NCBI GenBank assembly: GCA_026874595.1
Contig: CM049307.1
Location: 43,468,362 to 43,532,361, forward strand
Direction of reading: 5' to 3'
Length of the DNA stretch: 64,000 bases
Source: Sipunculus nudus
Taxonomy: Eukaryota; Annelida; Sipuncula; Golfingiida; Sipunculidae
Under the pieces are notes generated by a model. That model worked only from the letters and a program-made list of their open reading frames with translations. It was not told the origin of the DNA and ran no database searches. Made by a program: the position numbers and the translations under genes. Each line of letters begins with the position of its first letter. Within the stretch, counting starts at the first letter, position 1. Positions 58,701-62,030 of this stretch are shown in pieces.

Positions 58701-59672
58701 AAAAAATATTCGTGCTCCAACCATATATCTTTCGGGTTAGGTTCACCTAAGTTTTAAACATTATTAGAAAACTTTTAGGCTCTCTGTTTGCTTAGATGTA
58801 AATGCTGTCAGTAGGAGAAGACTTCATAATTTATGTATCTGACTCTGAGTTACGGGTAATATTATCGGAAGAGTTTCAGGTGGTGCTTGAACACCGAAAT
58901 GTGATCACACTGATGATAGTCAACCAAACCCTGCGACACTTGGGGACAGTATGACAGCCGCCAAGGTCAAGGTCAAGTCCATGTTCAACAAGACTCCGAA
59001 TATATCAGTGTTAAGTGTTGGCCCCAACTGATACCAGGCAAAACTGCTAAAAATCGTACAGCTGGGAATTAATTTGCAAAAAAATCCCTCTCATTCGAAC
59101 CTGAGAAGACTGGGGGCATTCTGTAAAATTATGTTAAGAGATATGAGGTTATGTTAGAACACGGTATATAACCATGTTAGTTGCCTTGAAAGACGATTTG
59201 TTTGGAGTAACCTTTTTTTGGTTTTCTATTAAAACCATATCCTACAACTGTAAAAATATAGGTATGGCTTATAAGCGAAAGCGCAAAGAAACTTTGTTCC
59301 AAATATCTAAATAAACCTTATGAAATAAACTTAATAAATATAATGATATTAACTCATTTTAATCCAAGAAAATGCAATGGCAATTTTTCCTTTTAATCTA
59401 AGCAGCTAAACTGTGTAAGAATGTTAAGTGGTATAGTCTGTTCAGATAGCAAAATATTTTACAGGTACTGATTAAGCGATGGGCCTTCCATTGGTCCGCT
59501 ACGTAACAAACCTTCACATTCTGTATATGTACACATGACAGGCAGATAATTGAATATAGACAAAAATTGATATTTTTTGTCAATTGGAACTCACCTGATT
59601 GTTTCCCCCGTAAACGAAAATAATTTGTAACACAATAAGCAGCAGTATATGTCCTGGCTTTATATATTCCAT
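7615..59672 (-). CDS. ADAMTS2/3/14-like: ADAMTS metalloprotease, ADAMTS2/3/14 (procollagen N-proteinase) type, 23 coding exons
   Basis: A secreted zinc metalloprotease of the extracellular matrix; vertebrate ADAMTS2/3/14 remove N-propeptides from fibrillar procollagens, so that substrate is inferred here. The 23 exons give 1,033 residues with matching phases throughout. Domains: signal peptide 1-22, prodomain to 198 with furin motif RVKR (195-198), metalloprotease 199-420 with HEMAHVFGVRHD at 343-354 and Met-turn M370, disintegrin-like 421-497, TSR1 498-550, cysteine-rich 551-668 ([11 protein letters not shown]), spacer 669-789, TSR2-4 from 790, 849 and 911, Thr/Pro linker 965-993, and PLAC 997-1027 with six cysteines. 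Four TSRs plus PLAC, and GYAPVTGMC before the active site, match the ADAMTS2/3/14 clade. All introns are GT-AG except intron 21 (GC-AG). Intron 20 hosts a KCTD gene on the opposite strand. Family assignment is firm; the exact orthologue is less certain. Confidence 0.95.
7824..9101 (-). other. ADAMTS intron 22
   Basis: Non-coding. It contains a MITE-like element with TA flanks at 8223-8381. I see no other structure. Confidence 0.8.
8223..8381. repeat. MITE-like element with terminal inverted repeats and TA flanks
   Basis: The left end (CAGTGAAATCTTGC, 8223-8236) and the reverse complement of the right end (CACTGTGAAATCTTGC) match apart from two bases. Both ends abut TA, as in Tc1/mariner-type target-site duplications. 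The 159-base interior has no coding capacity. Confidence 0.75.
9102..9240 (-). CDS. ADAMTS2/3/14-like: ADAMTS exon 22: TSR4
   Basis: A 139-base exon encoding residues 919-964 plus one base. It completes TSR4, from [16 protein letters not shown] to CTQPPCP. The acceptor is CTTGCAG and the donor GTAATG. Confidence 0.95.
9241..9911 (-). other. ADAMTS intron 21, a GC-AG intron
   Basis: A 671-base intron with donor GCAAGC after AGG and acceptor CTTGCAG. Splicing here joins W-T-R to C-S-V-R-C-G inside TSR4. No coding content is seen. Confidence 0.85.
9912..10119 (-). CDS. ADAMTS2/3/14-like: ADAMTS exon 21: TSR3 and start of TSR4; GC donor
   Basis: A 208-base exon encoding residues 849-918. TSR3 reads [17 protein letters not shown] with its six cysteines; the exon then opens TSR4 with WRIGYWTR. 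No GT donor is placed to keep the repeat intact. Splicing after AGG at GCAAGC, a GC donor, restores W-T-R-C-S-V-R-C-G with exon 22 in frame. Confidence 0.9.
11216..11240. repeat. Poly-C tract (25)
   Basis: Twenty-five uninterrupted C residues, in ADAMTS intron 20. Confidence 0.95.
15133..15168 (+). CDS. KCTD6-like: Predicted first coding exon of the KCTD gene (12 codons)
   Basis: ATG in a favourable context (A at -3, G at +4) starts [12 protein letters not shown] and is followed at once by a GTAAGT donor in phase 0. The BTB exon opens in phase 0 after TTTTCCAG, so joining them gives an uninterrupted 248-residue protein. The 3.2-kb intron (15169-18417) holds nothing else coding. Vertebrate KCTD6 also has a short N-terminal tail with Asp, Gly and Tyr before its M-T-D-P start of the BTB domain. 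Evidence is splice signal, phase and Kozak context only. Confidence 0.55.
18418..19128 (+). CDS. KCTD6-like: KCTD-family BTB protein, main coding exon (KCTD6/21/11-like)
   Basis: This exon encodes 236 residues and a TGA stop. The first 100 or so form a T1-type BTB domain: [45 protein letters not shown] and [11 protein letters not shown], all close to the KCTD6/21/11 group. These act as oligomeric adaptors for Cullin-3 ubiquitin ligases; vertebrate members restrain Hedgehog signalling through HDAC1. Partner and pathway are inferred by family. The C-terminal half diverges and has no motif I can name; it ends [12 protein letters not shown]. An open frame extends upstream to an ATG at 18391, but those eight codons read through a polypyrimidine tract ending TTTTCCAG at 18417, so they are intron. 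Translation starts either in the upstream exon (15133) or at the ATG at 18439. The gene lies within ADAMTS intron 20, on the opposite strand. Confidence 0.93.
   Translation, partial: NGVGHGTMTDEVLTLNVGGTTYTTTRATITKYPDSMLGAMFSGQFVPTSCDNQGNYFIDRDGEVFRYILNFLRSGRLCLPQGFNDFDLLEAEADFYQIQPLISTVRLLRTPDKPKTGLYIEILDFEETAYFYRFYSDPPRGIHTELKNGGLVISGPRTVLQTLPLPEKAKKDLESNEAAYRSINIGTSSTPGCSKMAITHHLQNIGWQLVQSSFANNSDSDGSYMVHKYMWFLPDS
19391..19528 (+). repeat. 23-bp minisatellite, six units, in the KCTD 3' UTR
   Basis: Six perfect-length 23-base units of the form GATA(C/A)CAGCTGATTGG(A/G)ATACCT. Units 1-2 carry ACC. Units 3-6 carry AAC and alternate A and G at the second variable site, so units 3-4 and 5-6 are identical 46-base pairs. 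Each unit contains CAGCTG, an E-box-like palindrome. Confidence 0.95.
19801..19806 (+). terminator. Candidate polyadenylation signal of the KCTD gene
   Basis: AATAAA, 673 bases after the KCTD stop codon, in the sense strand. The implied 3' UTR includes the 23-bp minisatellite at 19391-19528. Confidence 0.4.
20722..20830. repeat. Dispersed MITE-like fragment
   Basis: TACACTGTGAAACCTGTGG, GGCCACCTATGGGACTGGCC and ACAGGTGGTCTTTCAGACAG form a weakly inverted unit. It shares words with the elements at 2762, 8223 and 25988. Confidence 0.5.
22323..22551. repeat. MITE with long terminal inverted repeats
   Basis: The first 11 bases, TACTGTGGTTG, are the exact reverse complement of the last 11, CAACCACAGTA. 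The similarity extends imperfectly inward for about 55 bases (TTTCATGAGGGTTTAATTTCACGATAT against TTTCTCGAGGCTGTAATTTCGCGATAT, in two shorter matching blocks). Terminal TA on both sides fits a TA target site. Non-coding. Confidence 0.85.
24092..25000 (+). repeat. Tandem repeat of GACCTTGACC type, copy 2
   Basis: Starts near CAGACAAAGTCGGGATACTATGG, then has CATATGCATAGATATGGGTG, CATGACCTTTACTAGGAGAG, CTGGTGGCGCCACC and CATTGCCACT. A second, diverged monomer begins near 24540. It aligns with 4430-5410 block by block, so the two are copies of one family. The open frame at 24353-24553 is part of the repeat. Confidence 0.8.
25223..25244. repeat. Poly-G tract (22)
   Basis: Twenty-two uninterrupted G residues shortly downstream of tandem copy 2, in ADAMTS intron 20. 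Confidence 0.95.
25759..25891 (-). CDS. ADAMTS2/3/14-like: ADAMTS exon 20: TSR2
   Basis: A 133-base exon encoding residues 805-848 plus two bases: the rest of TSR2, with four cysteines (ECRD, LCNQ, PCIL, KCVY). The following intron 20 is 15.6 kb long and holds the antisense KCTD gene. Confidence 0.92.
25988..26150. repeat. Dispersed MITE-like fragment in ADAMTS intron 19
   Basis: TACACTAAAACCTGAAAATT, GAACCACCAATGGGACTT and a GAGGTGGCTATTT middle resemble the element at 20722-20830. The right end is eroded. Confidence 0.45.
26354..26513 (-). CDS. ADAMTS2/3/14-like: ADAMTS exon 19: end of the spacer and start of TSR2
   Basis: A 160-base exon encoding residues 752-804 plus one base. It has the last spacer strands ([14 protein letters not shown]) and then [16 protein letters not shown], the start of the second thrombospondin repeat, with its C-S-x-T-C core. 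Confidence 0.94.
27440..27603 (-). CDS. ADAMTS2/3/14-like: ADAMTS exon 18: spacer
   Basis: A 164-base exon encoding residues 697-751, beta-rich and cysteine-free as expected for a spacer ([22 protein letters not shown]). It ends in phase 0 at CAG|GTGTGT. Confidence 0.92.
28153..28233 (-). CDS. ADAMTS2/3/14-like: ADAMTS exon 17: spacer
   Basis: An 81-base exon encoding residues 670-696, [20 protein letters not shown] onward. It matches the first beta strands of the ADAMTS spacer ('h-x-x-I-P-x-G-x-x-x-h-x-h-x-E'). The phase-1 boundaries fit on both sides. Confidence 0.93.
28845..28968 (-). CDS. ADAMTS2/3/14-like: ADAMTS exon 16: cysteine-rich domain hallmark
   Basis: A 124-base exon encoding residues 629-669 plus one base. 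It contains [10 protein letters not shown] and [11 protein letters not shown], the most diagnostic motif of the ADAMTS cysteine-rich domain, followed by the start of the spacer. Confidence 0.97.
29347..29480 (-). CDS. ADAMTS2/3/14-like: ADAMTS exon 15: cysteine-rich domain
   Basis: A 134-base exon encoding residues 584-628. Landmarks are [20 protein letters not shown] and ICINGKCT, matching the domain's C-x-L-x-C, DGT-x-C and C-h-x-G-x-C pattern. It ends in phase 0 at ACA|GTGAGT. Confidence 0.95.
29604..29890 (+). repeat. tRNA-derived SINE in ADAMTS intron 14
   Basis: A box-A-like TGGTCTAGGGATGG (29605-29618) and a box B GGTTCAAATCT (29647-29657) have the spacing of an internal RNA polymerase III promoter. 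A non-tRNA body follows, with CCCCACCCAGGGTGCAGG. A minus-strand relative lies at 3650-3850. It is not a functional tRNA gene: no acceptor stem pairing was found. Confidence 0.7.
30100..30205 (-). CDS. ADAMTS2/3/14-like: ADAMTS exon 14: start of the cysteine-rich domain
   Basis: A 106-base exon encoding residues 549-583 plus one base. It contains [12 protein letters not shown], the conserved entry to the ADAMTS cysteine-rich domain (D-F/Y-R-x-E-Q-C), then KWLPFEN. Confidence 0.95.
30540..30830 (+). repeat. Dispersed repeat, copy 1 (pair with 34812-35085)
   Basis: Shares with 34812-35085, in the same order and strand, the blocks CTGCTTTG(T/C)(A/G), CA(C/T)CACCA, GT(A/G)TCC or GCATCCAA, AAACC, CCTGTGTCAGCCCT and CTTGCAAA. 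It lies in ADAMTS intron 13. The minus-strand open frame here is a by-product. Confidence 0.75.
31222..31257. repeat. (CA)n microsatellite
   Basis: Eighteen uninterrupted CA units just downstream of exon 13 (on the minus strand, within intron 13). Confidence 0.97.
31305..31368 (-). CDS. ADAMTS2/3/14-like: ADAMTS exon 13: end of TSR1
   Basis: A 64-base exon encoding the rest of TSR1, [20 protein letters not shown]. Phase fits on both sides (2 in, 0 out) and the cysteine spacing is right. The lysine/glutamate-rich stretch replaces the usual proline/glycine-containing loop, and the acceptor has a weak polypyrimidine tract, so this is one of the less certain exons. Confidence 0.8.
31879..32021 (-). 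CDS. ADAMTS2/3/14-like: ADAMTS exon 12: end of the disintegrin-like domain and start of TSR1
   Basis: A 143-base exon encoding residues 480-526 plus two bases. It begins WCMKGACV, an acidic linker EEEPEQ follows, and then the central thrombospondin repeat [18 protein letters not shown]. This is the diagnostic central TSR of the ADAMTS family. Confidence 0.96.
32456..32569 (-). CDS. ADAMTS2/3/14-like: ADAMTS exon 11: disintegrin-like domain, second part
   Basis: A 114-base, phase 0-0 exon encoding residues 442-479. It contains [12 protein letters not shown] and a cysteine-spaced loop ending CGIGK, typical of the ADAMTS disintegrin-like domain. Of two adjacent candidate donors, the one after AAG (GTGAGT) keeps the frame and yields the conserved GKWC with the next exon. 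Confidence 0.95.
33091..33226 (-). CDS. ADAMTS2/3/14-like: ADAMTS exon 10: disintegrin-like domain, first part
   Basis: A 136-base exon encoding residues 396-441. It contains [17 protein letters not shown], matching the family pattern of a conserved EQC then FG then C at the start of the disintegrin-like domain. It ends in phase 0 at TAT|GTGAGT. Confidence 0.95.
33818..33961 (-). CDS. ADAMTS2/3/14-like: ADAMTS exon 9: third zinc ligand and Met-turn
   Basis: A 144-base exon encoding residues 348-395 plus two bases. It completes the motif with F-G-V-R-H-D, giving the third zinc ligand H353 and the reprolysin Asp354. RLMASF supplies the Met-turn (M370), and NYYWSDCSR closes the catalytic domain. 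All catalytic residues expected of an active protease are present. Confidence 0.97.
33962..35106 (-). other. ADAMTS intron 8
   Basis: Separates the two halves of the catalytic zinc motif. It contains the second copy of a dispersed repeat at 34812-35085 and is otherwise AT-rich without coding signal. Confidence 0.75.
34812..35085 (+). repeat. Dispersed repeat, copy 2 (pair with 30540-30830)
   Basis: Has CTGCTTTGCGTAGCAAGATTCT, in short blocks, then CATCACCAGGGCTCG, GTTTTAAACCCCGACCC, CCTGTGTCAGCCCTAGTG and ACTTGCAAATAAGCGGTTG. Each matches a block at 30540-30830. Confidence 0.75.
35107..35212 (-). CDS. ADAMTS2/3/14-like: ADAMTS exon 8: zinc-binding active site
   Basis: A 106-base exon encoding residues 313-347 plus two bases. 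It begins [15 protein letters not shown], a strong ADAMTS2/3/14 signature, and ends within HEMAHV. It therefore carries zinc ligands H343 and H347 and the catalytic base E344. The intron splits the active-site motif in phase 2. Confidence 0.97.
36124..36271 (-). CDS. ADAMTS2/3/14-like: ADAMTS exon 7: metalloprotease domain
   Basis: A 148-base exon encoding residues 264-312 plus one base. It includes FCTWVRRE and the strand [16 protein letters not shown], which precede the active-site exon in ADAMTS enzymes. The acceptor follows a long T tract; the donor is GTACGT. Confidence 0.93.
37274..37357 (-). CDS. ADAMTS2/3/14-like: ADAMTS exon 6: metalloprotease domain
   Basis: An 84-base, phase 0-0 exon encoding residues 236-263, beginning [11 protein letters not shown]. 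This is the conserved helix-strand segment that reads VNEIYHDESLG in the ADAMTS2/3/14 group. Splice sites are TTACAG and GTAAGT. Confidence 0.95.
37824..37960 (-). CDS. ADAMTS2/3/14-like: ADAMTS exon 5: furin site and start of the metalloprotease domain
   Basis: This 137-base exon encodes residues 190-235. It holds the proprotein convertase motif RVKR (195-198), followed by the first strand of the catalytic domain, [17 protein letters not shown], which is highly typical of ADAMTS proteins. The mature enzyme should start at Q199. It ends in phase 0 at CTG|GTGTGT. Confidence 0.95.
37990..38070 (+). repeat. G-tract element, copy in intron 4
   Basis: CAGGGTAGGATTTAGAACG, then G12, then CAGTGGGTGCGCCTGCA. 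The block order GGATTTAGA, G-rich run, GCGCCT repeats at 48248-48310. Confidence 0.5.
38597..38762 (-). CDS. ADAMTS2/3/14-like: ADAMTS exon 4: distal prodomain
   Basis: This 166-base exon encodes residues 135-189 plus one base. It opens with [16 protein letters not shown], matching the family's 'G-h-F-x-x-x-x-x-x-Y-h-h-x-P' block at the end of the prodomain core. A charged, His-rich linker follows. The acceptor is TTTTCCAG and the donor GTAACA. The ATG inside it (at YVMTKRP) is internal, not a start. Confidence 0.9.
39335..39639 (-). CDS. ADAMTS2/3/14-like: ADAMTS exon 3: prodomain
   Basis: This 305-base exon encodes residues 33-134, most of the reprolysin-type prodomain. It contains two predicted N-glycosylation sites (NMT and NTT) and the paired cysteines of the family pattern: C-S-R-S-V-H-V-R-G and S-T-C-G, followed in exon 4 by a G-V-F block. 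It starts after TTCTGCAG and ends in phase 0 at GTG|GTATGT. An open frame runs on upstream into the intron, but the acceptor is strong and the extra residues are not needed. Confidence 0.9.
41042..41060 (-). CDS. ADAMTS2/3/14-like: ADAMTS exon 2: 19-nt microexon
   Basis: A 19-base segment lies between TTTTCAG and GTAAGT. It encodes ESRDQH plus the first base of the next codon. Exon 1 ends in phase 0 and exon 3 must start in phase 1, so an intervening exon of length 1 modulo 3 is required, and this one fits. No protein homology can support so short a piece; the evidence is splice signals and phase only. Confidence 0.6.
42639..42691. repeat. (TA)n microsatellite
   Basis: About 26 uninterrupted TA units. 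Confidence 0.97.
45034..45082. repeat. (TA)n microsatellite
   Basis: About 24 uninterrupted AT units. Open frames reading IYIYIY across it on both strands are artefacts. Confidence 0.97.
45327..47289 (+). repeat. Composite tandem element, copy A
   Basis: Begins GGACCCATGGGTATCGACCC and continues through several monomers of about 260-440 bases built from TGACCTTTGACC(T), CCCCAAAATCAACAGG, GGGCCATATATAAGTCAAG, AACTGGAGTTATCATC and CTTCCCCTATTGGCAGG. It then has a GACAGACAGACAG run, GGTGATAACTATGGCATCC and a distal block with TTTTCGGGAACTGACAAAACT. The end is CGCCATTCCTATACCTCAG...CAGTCAGCTGAGCTAAAA. Copy B has the same start, order and end. Confidence 0.88.
48359..50675 (+). repeat. Composite tandem element, copy B, interrupted by a LINE
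   Basis: Starts GGACCCATGGGTCTCGACGC and follows copy A block for block: CAAACTGGAGT, CCTGTGAC, CTTCCCCTATTGGCAGG, GACGGACAGGGTGATTACTA, TTTTCGGGAACTAACAAAACT and CGCCATTCCTATAG. The end is CAGTCAGCTAAGCTTAAAA. A truncated LINE splits one monomer at 49226-49844. Confidence 0.88.
49226..49844 (-). mobile_element. 5'-truncated non-LTR retrotransposon (LINE) 3' end
   Basis: On the minus strand the frame at 49584-49297 has [17 protein letters not shown] followed by [10 protein letters not shown], a C-terminal signature of reverse-transcriptase proteins of many invertebrate LINEs. Upstream, [11 protein letters not shown] is in another frame, so a frameshift separates them and the copy is dead. 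The 3' end has GCGCTATATAAATAAATACATT and a short ACATTT tail. It is inserted within a tandem monomer, between CCTCATG (to 49225) and ATGACCCTAAAATC (from 49845), giving a possible ATG target-site duplication. Confidence 0.88.
50758..50780. repeat. Poly-C tract (23)
   Basis: An uninterrupted C run preceded by GGTCCGAATCCGCTT. Length in the assembly may not be exact, as such runs are prone to sequencing error. Confidence 0.9.
52627..52732 (+). repeat. 53-bp tandem duplication
   Basis: Two units with period 53, each of the form ATTAGTTTTxTCCTCTAACAT then TATAATGATAT and ACAG(A/G)AAACCTA. A handful of substitutions separates them. A CT-rich stretch precedes at 52565-52615. Confidence 0.88.
54880..55800. 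repeat. GACCTTGACC-type repeat region, copy 3, rearranged
   Basis: The part near 55320-55400 (TGACCCCAATTTATATAGG, CTTATGCATATCTATGC) is the reverse complement of blocks in copies 1 and 2. The end, GGACAAAGCGCCATCGCTAT and CAGCTGATTTCCAGTCAG, matches the plus-strand end of composite copies A and B. So it mixes two related families in opposite orientations. The 102-residue open frame at 55469-55777 falls in it. Confidence 0.65.
57734..58024 (+). CDS. Unassigned 96-codon open frame, possible gene fragment
   Basis: An open frame of 96 residues, starting [16 protein letters not shown] and ending FKANVAQ, with balanced composition and charged residues, unlike the AT-driven open frames elsewhere in the intron. 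I recognise no domain. There is no clear promoter, splice partner or polyadenylation signal. Its last codons form the first part of a degenerate tandem array (58009-58460), so the 3' end has been duplicated. It could be a pseudogene fragment, part of a transposon or chance. Confidence 0.25.
   Translation: MTSILIDTSVARTTVGTLLSRKARIVPGVRDNMQRTRSIYDVLTHQLVSLYKQTGTKEIVSATAIETLWRNKCTTADRGSVETTDFIKGFKANVAQ
58009..58460 (+). repeat. Degenerate tandem array, three units
   Basis: Units begin CCAATGTTGCTCAGTAAACAGG (58009), CCAATTTAGCGTAGAAAACAGG (58200) and CCAATGTAGCATAGGAAACAGG (58325), each in shorter matching blocks. Each has TGATAT(A/T)T(G/A)TTC and a GTACAGAGAA or similar block further on. Spacings are 191 and 125 bases, so some units have lost or gained an internal segment. 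Confidence 0.75.
59595..59672 (-). CDS. ADAMTS2/3/14-like: ADAMTS exon 1: start codon and signal peptide
   Basis: The exon encodes 26 residues beginning MEYIKPGH, followed by a hydrophobic core ([12 protein letters not shown], residues 9-20) and a small-residue stretch YGGNNQ, as in a secretory signal peptide. It ends in phase 0 at CAG|GTGAGT. It is the only signal-peptide-like exon seen upstream of the prodomain exons, and a TATA-like element lies about 290 bases upstream. The 18.5-kb separation from exon 2 makes the join an inference, supported by phase and by the need for a secretion signal. Confidence 0.8.
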
Positions 59673-59939
59673 CTTGGCAACTTTTGTATTTTTTTACGAC
59701 TGTTATTGGTTGGGTTATATGCTAACAGCGGCCTCAGCACGGCGTTATCTCACAGGCGATGATCCACGTGGTACCGTAAGCCAGAGTACTTGAGAAGCAG
59801 AGAGAAAAAGCTGTGAAATGAGACGCACGTATTGTAAAGCTGGAAGCTGATGTATGGCCAAGAACCCTTGCCCTACCACACTGAAACAGGCTATGTCCAA
59901 GTCGCAGCCAATTACAGTATAAGCCTTCAACCCCAGCAG
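59673..59939 (-). other. Probable ADAMTS 5' UTR
   Basis: From the inferred start site to the ATG. No intron signals are needed. Open frames reading across this stretch on the minus strand (to 60102) have no recognisable motifs and start upstream of the TATA element. Confidence 0.4.
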
Positions 59940-59972
59940 TGAAGCTGTGCAGCTTGTAGCTCGTTTTATATA
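59940..59972 (-). promoter_or_regulatory. Candidate ADAMTS core promoter (TATA box plus initiator)
   Basis: On the minus strand TATATAAAA occupies 59972-59964. A TTCACTG initiator-like sequence has its A at 59940, 32 bases downstream of the first T of the TATA box, the expected spacing. It lies 268 bases upstream of the ATG of exon 1, and the surrounding 500 bases are more GC-rich than the rest of the window. The 5' UTR would then be 59673-59940 without an intron. This is inferred from motif spacing only. Confidence 0.45.
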
Positions 59973-61124
59973 TGGAGCGAGAGGGAGCTGTCGCACACGC
60001 AGCCAAGCTCCGCTTCAGAAAGCCTACATCTCCGTTTGTACAAAAGGCATATGTTGCTGACGTTGTACAACCACGCATGGGGTCTAGTAACTGTCGCAGC
60101 ACCCCAAGGGCACGCCGAGGGTTACTGATAGATACACAGGGGTAGAGACAACCCCTCTACACTTGTATCAAGGGTCGAAACCTGTATGGCTCTTTATCAG
60201 ATACGGCCAGGCTGCCAGCTACTAGACCTCAAAGATAGGGCAATATCCCCCGGTGCTTGTTAGCTTGCATCTTGCCCTCAAATTTCACCAGAGAATTCGG
60301 CAGATGTTCATAAAAATATTTGTCGAAACACAACATGTATATTAGTCTGAATTTTCAGAAAATATATCTCTTCCCGTCACAAATTGCATACATGTATATG
60401 GAAAACTATTCAGCAATATGTTGAGGGCAGTTTTATCAGCTTGTATGTCAGAACAAGCGATAACGCATCCCAGATTAGTTAACAGAAATATTTTCTCCTT
60501 TTTGTGTTTCGCATATATAAATGTTATAATCTATAAATATACTGTTACGTCCGGCTGTGCTTATACAGTATATTTTATGTACACACTGTGCTATTGCCGC
60601 ATATTGGTAAATCCGCTTCATTACGGTCAGATACGTCCAGCTTTGCAGCAACCAAAGAGATATCTGACCTGCTGAGCGTTACTTCTCGTATAAGAGAGTG
60701 TTTGTAGGCGTATAATAAACGTTATGTATTGATGATGACTGTACGAGGTGTAGGATAGCAAATTCCATCGTTAACAATCAAGGAGTCCAACAAATATGTG
60801 ACTGAGATGGTAGGACCATCATAATCAAAAGAGAGGGGGGCCCCGACAAACAGGGGAACCTTGGAAGTTTTTATAAGATGACAAAAAAAACTATATATAT
60901 ATTAGTATAAAGTACTGAATAATTAATTTAATCAAATTTAATACAATCCTAATGATTTAACCATCACAAGATTACAGTGAAGATTACAGGAAAACATGGG
61001 TGATAAATAAATCTATTCATATCAGTAAAATCATATGATATCGGAATGGTGTTACTTTGATCTATACAAAAACATCTTTTTTATTTTGCACATGCACAAG
61101 CGCATATACATAGTACCACTTCGG

Positions 61125-61165
61125 GGGCGGATAAAGAATTTTGAGGGGGGGGGGGGGGGCGGTGA
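61125..61165 (+). repeat. G-tract element copy
   Basis: GGGGGCGGATAAAGAATTTTGA followed by G15 and CGGTGAC, in separate blocks. It resembles other poly-G/C contexts in the window (GGATTTAGA or its complement next to a G or C run). Confidence 0.5.
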
Positions 61166-61619
61166 CTTCCCAGGTAGAGGTGTAGGAGAACGAATACGAA
61201 GACAAATAGACGAACGAGACCACGCTTGGTATGGCTGGGTGTTCTTTTAACTTCGGATGTTCCCGCTTTATCGAGCAGCTACAGGTTGCTGTGGTCAAGA
61301 CCAAAGTCTTGTGCGCTCCACAAGCGTAATTTTGAGAATATTTAACGAGCGGATAGACGTTATGCCACCAAGCCAAGCAGTGAGCCGCGACAATCCGCCA
61401 TCGTTTTCTTGGCACCGTTGACCGAGGAAAACTACGGCACCCACAGCCCAAGACCCCAAGCAGGCCACGCACCCGCACCGGCATCGGCAGCCATAGCCCG
61501 TCAATCTAGAGATCTGAATCCGCTCATCCCGACACTAAGAGCGATCGCCAGTTATCTTCATAAGCCTGACTGGGTGTAGGGTGTTGGGGTTTCTTGTGAA
61601 TTTCGCTGATAGAATACTC

Positions 61620-62030
61620 AAGTCTGGACTTCGAATCCTCTTTTTATTAACTCATCCTTTGACTTGGACTGGAGGGTCCGGGGCTCTCACGTGTACTTGG
61701 ACTCGGAGGTCAGGACTCGAGAAACTGACCCAGATATCTCTAATTAAATAGAAGAAGAAAAAAAGAATAGAAACATATCGTAAGTTCATATATGTGCGAA
61801 CTATCGTCGGAACATTACGAAAACATGATCAGACACAGATATAAAGATACAGTTGAGACTATGTACCAAATAAGTCTGTATCGGGAAGTTAAATATTATT
61901 CAACATAGCATATGTAAACTAACAAAAAAATATACACTTTTAGACTCGAACTTCAAGGACTCGGAGTTTGACTCGGGGAGCTTGGACACGGACTTGCACT
62001 CGGACCCGAGGAGTCTGGACTCAACTACAA
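61620..62030. repeat. Degenerate GACTCGGA-type dispersed repeat
   Basis: Scattered words such as GGACTCGGAGGTCAGGACTCG and GACTCGGAGTTTGACTCGGG, ending GGACTCAACTACAACACTG. An AT-rich insertion (about 61740-61940) separates two halves. The open frame at 61982-62197 overlaps it. Confidence 0.6.

Larger units (their letters stand above)
41061..59594 (-). other. ADAMTS intron 1, 18.5 kb, repeat-rich
   Basis: From GTGAGT after exon 1 to TTTTCAG before exon 2. Contents are a (TA)n tract (42639-42691), a (TA)n tract (45034-45082), two composite tandem elements (45327-47289 and 48359-50675) with a nested LINE fragment, a poly-C tract (50758-50780), a 53-base tandem duplication (52627-52732), a third GACCTTGACC region (54880-55800) and a tandem array (58009-58460). 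Between them, 41070-42630, 42700-45020 and 50800-54870 look like unique non-coding sequence. Confidence 0.75.

Noticed and set aside
59734-60102. 122-codon minus-strand open frame above ADAMTS exon 1
   Set aside because: It overlaps the inferred promoter and 5' UTR, its ATG lies upstream of the TATA element, and the protein has no recognisable motif.
61062-61504. Overlapping minus-strand open frames of 140 and 69 codons in the GC-richer upstream patch
   Set aside because: Composition-driven; no domain, and part of the frame translates the poly-G tract.
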